Assembly (NCBI GenBank): GCA_903813345.2
Contig: CAIIXF020000009.1
Coordinates: 26,884,740-26,948,739 of the forward strand
Reading direction: 5' to 3'
Source of the DNA: Owenia fusiformis
Taxonomy: Eukaryota > Annelida > Polychaeta > Sabellida > Oweniidae
Length of the DNA: 64,000 nt
The stretch's first letter is position 1, and each line of letters opens with the position of its first letter. Of the stretch, positions 45,928 to 58,479 are shown in pieces. The translations under genes and the position numbers were made by a program. The notes beneath the pieces are model-generated. The model ran no database searches. It was not told where the DNA came from and worked only from the letters and a program-made list of their open reading frames with translations.

Positions 45928-47278
45928 GTAAGTTTGATGGAGGGTCGACACGAACTGCACATATATATGTATATATTTGTATATATTTATGTATAAATAC
46001 AAATTATATACCATAAATCACATATATGAATCGTGTACATAAACATTGACCCTTTGAAAGACCTTGACCTTTCCCATTACTCTTGAAATCAGATTGACCC
46101 TATACTTTCTGCCAATAAGACTTACCTAAAGTTTATATTCAACTTGCTTCCATAAATAGATGATAGAGATCATACTGTAATTTTATATATCAAAATGTTC
46201 ATCCCATAATCAAATATTTTGTACATGATTGATATACTTTTCCTGAAAAGAGGTAGCTCTGTATTCCCATGATGCACTGTATGAGAGCATTTAATCATGG
46301 TTGTGAATCACCTCTTGTGCTCTTGCAACAAGCCAGCCCTATTTTGATTAATAATTCACAAATTACCTAATTGATTAATTAATTAATCTTTTAGACCTGC
46401 TTATTAATTAATTAATAATAAATTAAGTAAAAGATTTAATTAAGTAAATGCACCTATCCCAGTTATATAAATCGGAACTCATTTGTGATAATGGATGAAT
46501 GGCTTGGTGCCGGGAGATGTAATATTTCTCTTTTTCACTTTCAATTTTAAAGTAAGGCAGTCACATCCAGGACAAATGCACCTAACTTATCACTTTTCTA
46601 CATTTTCAGATTCACTAATCATCGAGGCCAGTTTCCTGAATGTATCTTAGATTTACCATTCAAGAATTCACAAATTAAAATTGTAAATCATAGATACACT
46701 CCATACTAATATGATACTGTCACTGTTCTATGAGGAAATGTCCCATTAGTCATGTTCCAGAAATAATGCAATGTTAATTGAGAAAGTCGGAATCAGCTAA
46801 AGTCAAGAACACAAGCAATAAACATTCATGGATAAGTCTTGTATCTACCGCATTCGACTCCCTTAAATACCTCACCTGGAGTAGAGAGGAGGTTTGATGC
46901 GAGACGTTGGTTGTTATTAAAATATAATCAATCCATTGTGTTCCCTCACCCTCATTCTCTCTATCACAGATACAGATATTAAGATCAGGGGCGCAAGCAC
47001 ATTCTCCAAATACAGGGATCCAGACATCATCCAACACATTCTTTTCTTCTTCTGGAAGATCAAGGTACAATTTCTGGAGGCCTGTGTTTGGAGGATGGCT
47101 GAAGCATGGTGCACGACTTAAGAATCTGCATGATTCAGAAAGTTAAAACGAGAAATAGAGTGGAAAAAGCATGACATTTGATTGGCATTTCCTCATAGAA
47201 TAATTTATCATTTTTCTACTTTAGTACAACAAACAATGTATCTCTCTTCATATCATTATCACACTTTTTCAAACTTAG
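45928..47278 (+). other. Intron between alternative pore exons
   Basis: Contains the minus-strand candidate exon at 46877-47116 and an ATTAATTAATTAA palindromic patch near 46370-46425. No third pore exon: no other TVGYGD-coding sequence was found. Confidence 0.6.
46877..47116 (-). CDS. Unrecognised antisense exon-like open segment
   Basis: On the minus strand an open frame from RAPCFSHPPNTGLQK through LYLDLPEEEKNVLDDVWIPV, ECACAPDLNICICDRENEGE and TQWIDYILITTNVSHQTSSL ends LQ at a strong donor (CAG/GTGAGG at 46876). An acceptor-like CTTAAG precedes 47116. The composition looks protein-like, but I do not recognise the family and found no partner exon nearby. It could be a captured exon of another gene, a nested gene, or chance. 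It lies between the two alternative pore exons. Confidence 0.3.
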
Positions 47279-47449
47279 GTTGAAAATTCGGGAGATCCAT
47301 GGCGAAATTTCGACAACCCGCAAGCCATAACATTCTGGGACTGTTGTTATTTTGGCCTGGTTACCATGTCAACCGTGGGCTATGGAGATATCTCAACAAA
47401 AACAGTCCTCGGCAAACTATTCATGTGTTTCTTCATTGTAGGAGGTTTG
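47279..47449 (+). CDS. KCNMA1: BK channel alternative pore exon A2
   Basis: 57 codons: [39 protein letters not shown] and [18 protein letters not shown]. Same length and border as the single pore exon of human Slo1 and closer to it than A1 in turret and S6 (both hinge glycines kept). The residue at the Y294 position is Ser and the preceding one Ile, so external TEA block should be weak. The acceptor is AAACTTAG with a modest pyrimidine tract; donor TTG/GTAAGT. Phase 0 on both sides. Probably the default form. Confidence 0.93.
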
Positions 47450-49055
47450 GTAAGTATGATTTTGATAAAAAAAAACAGTCTTTATTTGATTTAATTAATC
47501 GTAATTAATATCTAATTGTTGCTTTATCATAAGAATGACATTTGTTTAATAAAAATCTTGCAACATTTTAAATTTGCTAAGTGCAATTAGTAGAAGTTTA
47601 AAATCATATAGAAATTTATTTAAATGTATATTCTGTCATTGATATTTTTTGCTTAATTTACATGTCATTTCACTGCTTCACTGCTTTTAGATGTTAGGTT
47701 TCACACTGCACTGCAGTTCTGATTAAGACCATCATATTTAAACCTCCATTTGAAGACCAATTTGATTCACGTGCTGGGTTTTGCACCATTTTAAACATAA
47801 TTATAACAGAGTCAAGAGTAAGGAAATATTTTCCACAAAGTATAATGTGTCATACACTAAATATGGGTTGAGAAAATGTGTGTTGTTTATAATTCTGTAC
47901 TTAAATTAAATGTCAGAAGAATATTGGATTCAAATTCCCTTTAGGCTACTTGATGATTATTCTAGAACTTAGAAAATACATTTTGAGTACTATATTAAAG
48001 GTGCTGCAAAAACCAATTCAGAGTCAAATGGTCTTTAAATAATATCTGTTCATGTAGTGTTTGATAAAAAGTCTATAAACTCTATGTAATATTACATTAG
48101 TTTATCTTCATAAAAACTTATAAATCAACATAATGATTCATATTGATTACAACAAGGCATACGACCAAAATTGATAGAGGAAACATGTACTCATTGTATT
48201 TAAATACATGTAATATATTCTCCAATTAACCTTGGTGAATCTTTCAACCTCTGAAAGGATTGTATTATACCATGGGCTTCTCTTGAAAGCCCATGGTGAT
48301 ACCTTTTGCAGGTGGGGAGCATGTTTATACTAATAATTCTGCTTGCTACCAGATTTTCTCAAATATGTCCTCTTGTATTATTACGGCTATTTAATAAAAA
48401 AAATATTTTCAAAATATCAAATACCATGGAAAAATTACTGATTTTTTTGGTCAGGGAATTCGTTCGAAGAGACAATTTTCCAAAAACTGGGTTATGACTT
48501 TCAAAAGATGTTCAAGTTGACATTTATATAGGTCTTAAACAATGACATTGTGACCACCTAGAATTGTAACAATGCTAAAAATGTGCCTTACTGAATTATT
48601 CATCCAGGGTATTTATTAGCAACAGGGGATTTAGGTATATTATTTTTCTTTTCAATTTTACCAGCCTTCACTATGAGTAAAATTTTTTTTGATTGGTTGT
48701 TACATTCATTCAGGATCCCCTTTTTGAGAAAATCTGGTATATATTATGTTTTAATATTAATATATTACTATAGAAGAATAGATATACTGAATGACTCATA
48801 CGATATGTATAGATAACATGTTTTGAATGTAGATATTAGCAAATAAATTGAAGGTTCCATTTAGACTTAGCAAGCATGTAATAATATTAAATGCTGATCA
48901 TCTTTTGGCTTTTAACGTAGCATATTGGTAGATCAGTACAGAATTACGTATCAATTTTATAAGCATGGTGTTTTGTATGTAGATTGGTATGTAGATTGGT
49001 GATATGTTGTTTGTATAGAGAGATCTTTCCTGTAGTAAAAACCTTCCCATTTTAG
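47450..49055 (+). other. Intron between pore and S6-end exons
   Basis: A CCATGGGCTT...AAGCCCATGG hairpin lies at 48269-48297. Nothing else recognised. Confidence 0.5.
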
Positions 49056-49147
49056 GCTATGTTTGCCAGCTCGATTCCAGAAATCTTGGAGATTCTAGGA
49101 AATCGGCAAAAATATGGTGGATCGTACAAAAAGGAGACAGGCAAGAG
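49056..49147 (+). CDS. KCNMA1: BK channel alternative S6-end/linker exon B1
   Basis: [20 protein letters not shown] then [10 protein letters not shown] and two bases of Arg. It encodes the cytoplasmic end of S6 and the linker to RCK1. It keeps F315, P320 and both glutamates of the inner charge ring (E321, E324). Acceptor CCCATTTTAG, donor AG/GTACAG; 92 nt, phase 0 in, phase 2 out. Closest to canonical Slo1, so probably the default form. Confidence 0.92.
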
Positions 49148-49222
49148 GTACAGTGATTTCTGCGTCACGTCACGCAATCGTTATTCACTCTGTTTTACTT
49201 TGTATTCATCTGTTCTCTTCAG
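49148..49222 (+). other. 75-nt spacer between exons B1 and B2
   Basis: The spacer has a pyrimidine tract (TTCATCTGTTCTCTTCAG) directly before B2. At 75 nt it may be too short for the B1 donor and B2 acceptor to be joined efficiently, which would help keep the two exons exclusive. That mechanism is inference. Confidence 0.6.
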
Positions 49223-49314
49223 GCTCTCTTCACAAGTTCATTGCCAGAGATAATGAATATACTTGCCCAAAGACAAAAATACGGGGGCACTTTTAGAAAG
49301 GAAGCTGGAAAAAG
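49223..49314 (+). CDS. KCNMA1: BK channel alternative S6-end/linker exon B2
   Basis: [20 protein letters not shown] then [10 protein letters not shown] and two bases of Arg. Same 92-nt length and phases as B1; 19 of 30 complete residues match. F315, P320 and E321 are kept, but Asn replaces E324 and Thr replaces A316. The lost glutamate is half of the ring of negative charge that raises BK conductance, so this form should pass less outward current. Acceptor GTTCTCTTCAG, donor AG/GTATAA. Confidence 0.92.
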
Positions 49315-52300
49315 GTATAATCCTGCACTCGCTGGGGGCAGCGCTACCACCATTTGCCATTTTGTTAACTTTTTGAAATGTACCATGTTTTCCCCCTGAT
49401 ATTTGTCATGTTTATTTTGCCATTCTGTTTCTTGTCATGGCGGGAGCCGTCATGACATGTGCATGAATTTTATCCACCATTTAAAAGCTGCTCGTAATTT
49501 GTAATGCTGCCTCGATTTGTTTCATTCATATATTTTATTCAGACTTGGAATGTTATACTATTATATTAATATAATTATTATATTAATATTTATTATTTTA
49601 TTCTAATATTATTATCAAAAAGTTAGCTCAGATACTATATTGAAATCTTTTGAGAAGTCATGAAATTGTTTTATGATAAAAAATAAATAAAAAAAAACTT
49701 CAATATATATGTAACCTATTTTTGAAATCCAAAAGTATTTACGTAACTTTATGGCAAATGGTTGTAAGATCGGCTTTACCCACTGTGCTGAGAGGATTTT
49801 GCATGGCTGTATAGAGGCAAAATAGCAAGAGGCCACTCAAATACAACCAACTGTTTCACATTATTCTAGAAATGGTGGACATAGTTTATTGTAGTGAAGC
49901 ACTGATAAATGGGATGGAGTTAAAAGGTGCAATTAAAATAAAATATGGCCGCCATATCTTCATATCATGTAAATGTGGTTAACTTTTGATGCTGGAATGT
50001 ATGTTGAACTTTCTTGCAAATCACTAATCATAGGTGATCACAGTGGTTAATACATATAATACATACATCTTCATTACTTCAAATATCTAAAATATTATGT
50101 CAAAAGTCATACCACCTTTATATTTCGTGAAACAGGATGAGGGGATTTACACCAATTTTCGGAATTTGAAAATGAGATTTTTTACACAAATGAATTTCTC
50201 ATAAAATATCAAATTGTTCACCCCCTTGTCTGGTTATTTGTTGAGGGCTTTGTGTATCAGGATATAGTGGTTTTAGCCCCTCCCATTTCATTCGACCTTA
50301 TCGCCCGATTAGTAACATTTAACTACTCTTTTCTATCCTTTCTTATTTATTCTCTCTGGATTTTTGTTCAAGTTTTAGCTGTGCATTAAACTTAATTTAC
50401 TATATATAGTTCATTGTAAACATTGTTGAAGACGGGTATAGTTTTTCCATGTGTATTTTATAGTTTTTGCAATTCACTGTATATTGTATTTGGAGTGTGT
50501 GAGTCACTATACAGTAGTAAGCCATTATTTGAAATACCTCAGGGAGAGACATTAAGATTCTGGATTAGAATTATTCGAAATTTTGGACTTGGATTCCAAG
50601 GGGGATCAGATAATATAAGCTTCCATCCAGAATGTAATAAACTGTGTTTTTGGCCTAACCATTCTTCCCCTATACATCATGCTAACTTTGTATCTGAAAC
50701 ATTCCTTTCAGAAAAAATGGGTTAGTTTTGATATGATATATTGCGGGATCTGGGTTACCTTGTTTGGAGAAAAAATGTTCTGATCACGGAAAAATGTTAG
50801 ATCCTATCATTAGCTACCTATAGCTAAGTATATAAGTCAAAGTCCAAAACTAGCATCCTCCTAAGCATTTATCCAGAATCCGTACCTCCTTCTTCCCCCT
50901 GCTATAACCAATTTGGAAGCCACCGATTAAACTGAATCACGTGATCTAATTATGCACAATGACTTATACATGATTTATGTCGCAGTGTTGCGACAGCCAA
51001 TCAGATTGGGGATTCTTAAACGGGGAAATGCTGACTGCTTATCGCAGGGGGTAAAAAGAAAGAATATATTCTGGATTTTGAAGCCCAGTGACCAGAGGAT
51101 GAAAAAAAGATTTTCATGGAAAAGCTATATCAGTCTATACTGTACTTAATTTTTTATACTGTAAAATGTTAGAAGACATACTATATAATATATTTTGATA
51201 TAGAAATATAAATGTATAGAGATAGGCTCTAGGCTAATAGCTAAACTAGGTTTTTTTGTAGGAAAATACATGTGTTGTACAATTCATGTCATATTGACAC
51301 AATCAAGTACCAAATACATGTACACAATTATCCTATTTTCAGTAGAATGTATAGTTTAGGGATGGTATTCAATATTGTCTATAGTTGTAGATAATGAATT
51401 CAGGTTTGTTAGGGCAAGGGATGGATGAAGAGTTTTTGAGTGAACTTTTTCATTTTCTAGTTAGATTCAAATAAACTGTTAATAACATTATTTTTTAATT
51501 TTATCATATGTAATGTAAGGGGGGGTAAAAGTATGACAACTTTACTTGTTTTCTACAACTCCTCATGTTAAATCCGAAGTAATGTTATTTGATAAATATA
51601 GGATCTCATATTTTCATTATTTTCATTTAGAAGCCTATGATTTATGTATTCCAATGGGAAATTGAAAAAAAGCTAGTTTCACTGAGTTTTGATGAGGAAA
51701 GCTTTTAACAAATGAAATTGTTATCAATTTAATATAAAATATGCCATTGCCATGGATACAAAATACAAACCATCAAAAATAAAGCAACAACCATGGAAAC
51801 ATATTGATTAATTTCAAAATATAATACAGTAAAACCTGTATATCTGAACACCCCTGTAATCCAAACACCTCTCAATATGAACACTTTCAGTCCCAATTTT
51901 GTAATGTCCCAAATGACTCTGCTGTTCAAGAAGTCTTTAAATGTGAACACCTGTCATTCTGAATACTCAGAGGTATTCGGATTACACAGGTTTTACTGTA
52001 GATGATTTATATTTCAGGTATTGTTTAATTTGTAGGTATATTGTGGTTTGTGATTACATTTTCTATAAATAAATCAAATTGGCAAAATAACAGGCATCTT
52101 GCATTTGCATAATGTCAGATTTATAGGGGATATCTCATGACTTTGAAGGATAATTGTACATGATATGTTCTACTGACATCATCCTCAGAACAGCTGTAAA
52201 ATCCATAGATAAATATATGTATAGAAATTGCCTTAAATTATACATGAAAGTACTTTCTACACTGCAACAATCTTTTTCAGTATTTATATATCCATATTTG

Positions 52301-52355
52301 AGAAACATTTAAATAACCTTATTCTGAAAATCACCATTATATTCTTATATTTCAG
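49315..52355 (+). other. Intron before the RCK1 exon
   Basis: AT repeats near 49555-49615. A CAGT-type MITE at 51825-52000. The 100-codon frame at 50423-50725 has no recognised domain. Confidence 0.5.
51825..52000. mobile_element. CAGT-terminus MITE family, best copy
   Basis: Begins TACAGTAAAACCTGTATATC and ends CACAGGTTTTACTGTA, a terminal inverted repeat of about 15 bp. The interior has repeated GAACACC words. 176 bp, non-coding. Relatives are at 35473, 42358 and 43340. Confidence 0.75.
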
Positions 52356-52466
52356 ACACATTGTGGTTTGTGGGCATATTACATACGACTCTGTCTCAAA
52401 CTTCCTCAGCGATTTCCTACACAAAGACCGGGAAGACGTAGATGTGGAAATAATTTTCATGCATAA
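52356..52466 (+). CDS. KCNMA1: BK channel exon: start of RCK1
   Basis: After completing Arg it reads [20 protein letters not shown], then [16 protein letters not shown] and two bases of Lys. This is the first beta strand and helix of the RCK1 Rossmann fold. The aspartates matching D362 and D367 of the RCK1 calcium site are present, as is E374 of the Mg2+ site. Acceptor TTATATTTCAG, donor AA/GTAAGA; 111 nt, phase 2 on both sides. An inverted repeat arm begins 36 nt after its donor. Confidence 0.94.
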   Translation, partial: THCGLWAYYIRLCLKLPQRFPTQRPGRRRCGNNFHA

Positions 52467-52501
52467 GTAAGAACTTTGTTATCGCATTTTTCACAAAAGT
52501 T

Positions 52502-52810
52502 TGAAAGGATGATTCTCGGTTTGGAGAACGAAGTTCATCACTCTAATTGAGCGCTATCCCTGCTTCGGACAAATTTGATTTTTTTACATAATATAGATTT
52601 GAATGTCTTCTTTTGAATAGACATAAATTAATTTGGGTAATACTTCTAGATTTTCCATAAAAAATTACTAGTGAACCACCCAACGTCGCTTCTATGATTC
52701 GTACCACTTTTTTAACTTGATGTATTGCATATTTTCGTGGGTCGATTTAAAAAAAATACAAACGACGTATACATGAATATGTCATAAGCATATCGTGAGA
52801 TAATTGTTAG
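52502..52810. repeat. Left arm of a 300-bp inverted repeat
   Basis: GATGATTCTCGGTTTGGAGA, GAAGTTCATCACTCTAATTG, ACCACCCAACGTCGCTTCTA and GTACCACTTTTTTAACTTGA are found as reverse complements, in reverse order, at 58480-58778. The two arms are about 90 percent alike by eye and enclose about 5.7 kb of a single intron. Confidence 0.85.
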
Positions 52811-55800
52811 ATTAGGTTTGCTATAAGTGACTTTAAAACAAAAAAATAAAAAACATTAGTTCACGTGTTAAAGTTCCATTGACCGTGACATCAAGGAAAA
52901 TTGAGCTTTTTGTCATCAGACATCTTTATAGATGGAACTAGCTATGTACTACATTTTCAAATACACTCACATAGAACATATCTAAGATGTTCTTTTTATC
53001 GATGAAAAGATTCTTACATTCGGAAGTTACATTAAAATATCAATTGCAATAGCCGCCTGTTTTTAACATCCCTTTGTCACTCATCCCTTAATTATCTCTG
53101 TGTATCCATTCTGATACTCATAGCATCTTTCTGTTTCACCTGAAACATCTCAGGGCTGAGAAGAAATGAGATGTCATGGTTTATCATGATGCTGTGTATC
53201 TTATACTTGTGTGTGTTCGATTTTGATAGCACCCGAGTGCAACCTAAGGAGCACATACAATACATTTTGTGTATGCCCAGTCTGGTCTTATATCTGCCTG
53301 CTCCGAGGAATTTTGGTGGCGATTTTTTGATTTTTGTAATAGCCTACTACATAGCATCTCTTGTGCGCGTAAATCCCAATGTTTTGAAATAGAAAATAGA
53401 GACTCGATTCTATATCGATAGTTTCACAGATGAGGGTAGCGAATGGGCGCAGCTTTGACGATCAACGAATGATATAACGATATCACGGATTTCACCGAAT
53501 GTTATATTCATCCCTAAATAGCTTATTTATTTAGTCTTAAGATCCTTGTGATGTTTCTATTCATTGCAGTGACTCTGAAATTGCTGTGCCAGATATTACG
53601 TCACAGCGACTCATTTTCCAACATTTAAGCATTTAACTAAATAATTGAAATATAATTATTAAAGAATGAGGACCTTGTGTTTCACTCTGGACGAGGGGGG
53701 CCATGTCTCGGCTAGTTGTGCATTAACGTTTGATACCCTTTTGTGGATAAAAATAATGAATATATGTTAACGTAGCACTAAGCAGATACTTTTAAAGAAT
53801 ATAGTTACACTTAAAGAATAGGTCCAACGAATATATATTGAATATAGGACTCGTTTGATGAACGATCGTTGTAATAATTCTAATAAACCTATAGAAATGA
53901 ATCAACGATTAAAGTGCTTAATTCGGTAATTTCTGTTTATTTTTTCTCACTGCAGTAGATTAAACAGATATTGGTAAGTAAAAATAGTATTCCAACAGAC
54001 TCTTAACTCATTCTATTTGTTCATTAGTGGCAAAATAAGATTTCCCGGTAAAAAACATGACGTCACGAACAGAACCGGTTATGGATTTTTATCGGCAATG
54101 CGTTATGCAACTCGAATGTAAATTCAAAAGTGTTCATGTTATACCGTGTTCTGATTGGCCAGAAAGGAGTTACACTTACCGAAATCACCTCATGGTTCAA
54201 TGCCTTTTGGTTACAAAATTTTAGACGCCTTATGTTAGGTAATACTATCAACTGAGCGTGTTTATTTTCTATATTGTGTTCTGACTGGCCAGAAAGTAAT
54301 TCTGCATGACTAGCTATGTGAAAACGTACCGCTGGGTCGGAGGCTCTAATTTAGGTATTATTTTTTTTGGTTTATCGGAGGAAAAAACGTGACTCCAAAG
54401 TAGTCATCTCTGAATCAATTCCTCACTTCAATGAATGCAGTTGCAATCAATTACACTAACACTTTATAAGCACGTTCGGAGATTATGAACTCCAACAACA
54501 TATTCTAAACCCGTCCTGTTCGTGATGTCATGATAGAGATTTGAAATTGTGTTCCCGATTTTGAACATTAAATTTCACATTTATAAAAATGTTTACAAGA
54601 ACGGTTACTGGTTCGACATGTTAGTGGTATTTAGAACGTGTATAAACTGTATTTTGACCCCATGAGCATCGAACAGACACTTTAAGTTAATTGAAAGACT
54701 TCGTGTTCAAGTTAGCTGAATTTCGTGTAACTTAACTCTGTTATGTTTCTAGATTTTACTTGTGGAGAACAGAAATCATTATCACAATCGTATTTTAAGG
54801 CAAATAGGCCATGCATATGCTTTGAGTTACACGGTGAATGATCAAATTAACATATTTTGGATGTTGAATTTCATTTCAAGTTCATTCGAATTTTACGCAT
54901 TATCCAATAAAATTAATGTATACTGTCTAGGCTGAGACTAACATATATATGTTATTTAATGTATTTAATATACAGGATATATCTGAGAAGGTTATACATG
55001 TATAATATATCTACAAGAGGAACAGTGGGGACCGAGGGTTGATATATTACCTTTACCTGTCGAAAATCGGGCATTTAATAACTGATTTATTTGTAAATTA
55101 TGAGGATAAGATACGCATTGAATGTAAGTTATTGAGGTGTTAGAAAAACAAACTTACAAACAAACCACCGAGTTTAGACATATTATTACATGTATTGTCC
55201 TATTATCAAATCATATATTGTGTTCTATTTCTAAAACGTTAACAGTTTATGGTGTACAATAAAACTATTACTATGAACCACTTTGATACATTTAGACATA
55301 AAATATCAAGTTACTCATCAGCCAACAAATCACAAAATATCGAAAAATACGAGGTACTTGTTCACTCAAATCTTGCAGTCAATTGGTAATGTATGTTATA
55401 TAAATAGTATATAACATATATAATGTATATTATATAAATAGTTCGCAAAGTAAATGAGCAAAAGCGTAACATTTGTATGTAGCATGCTTCATAAAACAAG
55501 TCAGCGTGCATTTTGTTCCTGGCACTGATTGGTTAATAAGTGAATACAATTCGTTGAATGCACGATGCACTCACAAGATTAGCAGCTGGGAAAGGCTATT
55601 CAACAAAAAGTACGCTTTCGTACTCATAAAAGGATTACCCTTTTACAACTTTGACAACTTTGAAGCATGAACTTAGAAATGTACTTACTGTTACTGTTAC
55701 CCTGTGGATCCCAGGGTTTTGATATGTTCTGCGAAGTCATGCAAAGAAAGACCATATAGTCCATTTGTCATTTTCTGAACGTATGAATATTTAAAAGTAT

Positions 55801-56254
55801 GATGTTTTTCTGTGTAAATACTATCATTAGGGATTATTGGAGTGATTTAGCTGGGTTGCCAAAAAATAACTTTGGGGAAAATTTTGGTATCTATTACCAT
55901 AGTAACATACCAGGTATATGGTGGTATCCCAACGCTAAGTCAATAGTCAACGCCATGTTAAGCGATTGCACCCCTCCCTAATCAGCCTATATAATTTTTT
56001 CCCCAAACAAACTTTTTCGGCAACTCAGTTAAATCACTTTAGAAAACCCTTATTATCATAAATCGACCATAAAACATCGTACTTTTAACAAATTCTAGGT
56101 TCACTTTTGGATGTATAGGGGTGACAAATGGACTAATATACTAAAAGTATATGCCAGCTAGTCATATCTGTGACACTTTTGTATGATATGTATTCCACTT
56201 TGAACCACCATCTATTTCAATATTGTGAAAATATATATTTCCCAAATTATAAAA

Positions 56255-57030
56255 TAAATGATCTTGTATTCGCGAATGCCACTAACGCAATTCATTAAAA
56301 TATGAATGGAATATTGGCAGGTACTTTTAATATTTAAATGAGTTGCCCATAGAAAAGTATGTTAATCCGGTAGATGAAATCTTTCATTCCCAAACCATAG
56401 TCTTAGCTTATATTTGCGAATGCAAATAACGCCTTTCGGCTACCGGATTAACCTTCTATTTCACTGGAGACCCATGTAAATACGAATAGTACCTGCCACT
56501 ATTCCATTCACATTTAAATGAGTTAGTCATAGAATACTGGGTTAATCAGGTAACCGAGATGCGTTAGTTGCATTCGCGAATATAAGGTTAGAGTCCATTT
56601 CACTGTTTTATTGCGTCAGTAGAACCCCAAAAATAAGAAATCGGGAGACCATTGTGCAATAATATATGGAAAAGTAGATTCATATTGTACATGAATGACA
56701 TTTGTATATTTCAGATTTTCTCGTTTTTTGTGCAATAAGACTGTGACCTCTTGTAATTTGAAGAATTTCAGCCATGTTAATCTTATTGAAAATAACATGG
56801 CAGAGAAGCATCCATATATAAGAGGCCACACACTTTATAAGCCAAACTAGAAGCAATCCAAGATATACAAATGTCATTCATGTACAATAGGAACATATTT
56901 TTCCATATATTATTGCATGATGATATTGTGATTTCTTATTTTTTAGGTTTTACTGACGCAATTCAACAGTGAAATGGACTAGCTTGTATTCACGAATGCA
57001 AGAAACGCCTGTCGGCTACCGGATTAAACT
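56255..57030. repeat. Cluster of AGCTTGTATTCGC-type elements forming a hairpin
   Basis: Words such as CTTATATTTGCGAATGCAAA and CGGCTACCGGATTAA recur at 56258, 56405, 56570 and 56985 in both orientations. Positions 56560-56720 and 56860-57030 are inverted copies (TCCATTTCACTG, GCAATAATATATGGAAAA, TACATGAATGACATTTGTAT), giving arms of about 160 bp. Borders of single elements are unclear. Confidence 0.6.
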
Positions 57031-58479
57031 ACCTTTGCAATCGTCGGTATTTTAGCGCGGAGATAAATGTTCAATATGACATAAATATTTGATATGACAT
57101 CGATGAATACTTTCATCATTCTGGTGGAAATGTCTACCAAACTCCCCTCCCTTGTTCCCCTTCCCCCAAGTAACTTGTTAAGCTAAGTTCACACCAACGG
57201 CGCTTTGATGGCGCTTTTAAGCGGCGTGCAAAGCATAATCAACTGATGTGAATTTCTGAAAATTGTGAATTAAGCTTACATCGAAAAAGCTAAAAATCCT
57301 TTGTTCATGTCACTAAAGGTTCGAAAACGTTATTACATTTTCCAGTTACTTTAGTTACCACAGTTATCCAAGGCTATTTGGGCAAATAAAATCCGTAGTT
57401 TGAGTGATCAATTCACGCTCAGCGATACTGCATGAGGGACATGAAAAGTTGTTTATTTTCCAATAAATCCTGCCATCATTTGGTACATCAAAGAACCTGA
57501 TTATTGGCTAGATAAAATGATGTCAAAGGTTGTAGGTAGCAATATGTCCATAACAAAGGATTAACTTATTGCTGAAATTGAAAAAGAACAACCCATGCCA
57601 TCATCAATCTAGCAAATCCAAAATGACTAATGACTCTGTTTAATGGTAACTGAAAAAAGACTGGAAACTTTTATTATATATAGCAACATACTGAACATAA
57701 TCGATGGTTTCATTTTGGCAATCGAGGTTTTATTACAGATTCTTATATGATAAACCAAACAACTTTTACATTTACCAGTCGCTTATGGTAATTAGCCTTA
57801 CATTTCTAGGTATACGTTTTATCGCAATCGTGTCAAAATATAAATTGTATTGATAAACAGAAAAGAACACAAAAAATCATATACGGGCGCCATTTTTCTA
57901 AGGTGTTTCTAAGTGTTGTTTAATCTCTCTAGACTATCTCTCATCAACGGCTTATTGGAGATTGGTTGAACAATGAACGTGTTATTTATAGCTATAATAA
58001 CCACGTTGATCGATGCTTGGGCGAATTTTAAGGTTTAAATCAGGAAGAGAGAGGTAGAAAGAGGCGTAATCTTGTGGCAAGTTCCTCACCTCCTACGCAC
58101 TGAATTGTGTTTCGATTCCCTATATATTGTATAGATTCATCAGGCAGTTTTCAGTGTATTATAAGCAGAAAATCCCCATCGACCACGTAATCACGTGGTA
58201 GGATAGAAGTGATATAAATACACCCTCTCCAGCTCACAGCAATTGACTAGCTTATATTCACCACTAGCATAGTTCATAGCAAGTGGTGACATCTAATTAA
58301 TAGATGATTAATCAATTTTATATATGACTTGTAAAATGCCAAAAATCTGAAGTCGCTCTTTTGAGAGGCCCTCTATTGGATGAATGTGTATAAAATGTCA
58401 GAGAATATCTCGAAAATGGGACACGATTTAAGAATGAATTATTTTCGAATGTTTCTTAAAAACATATTGAAAGGATTTT

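Noticed and set aside
45811-46016. Open frames extending past exon A1 into the intron
   Set aside because: The consensus donor GTAAGT at 45928 coincides with the loss of similarity to S6; the extension is intron read-through.
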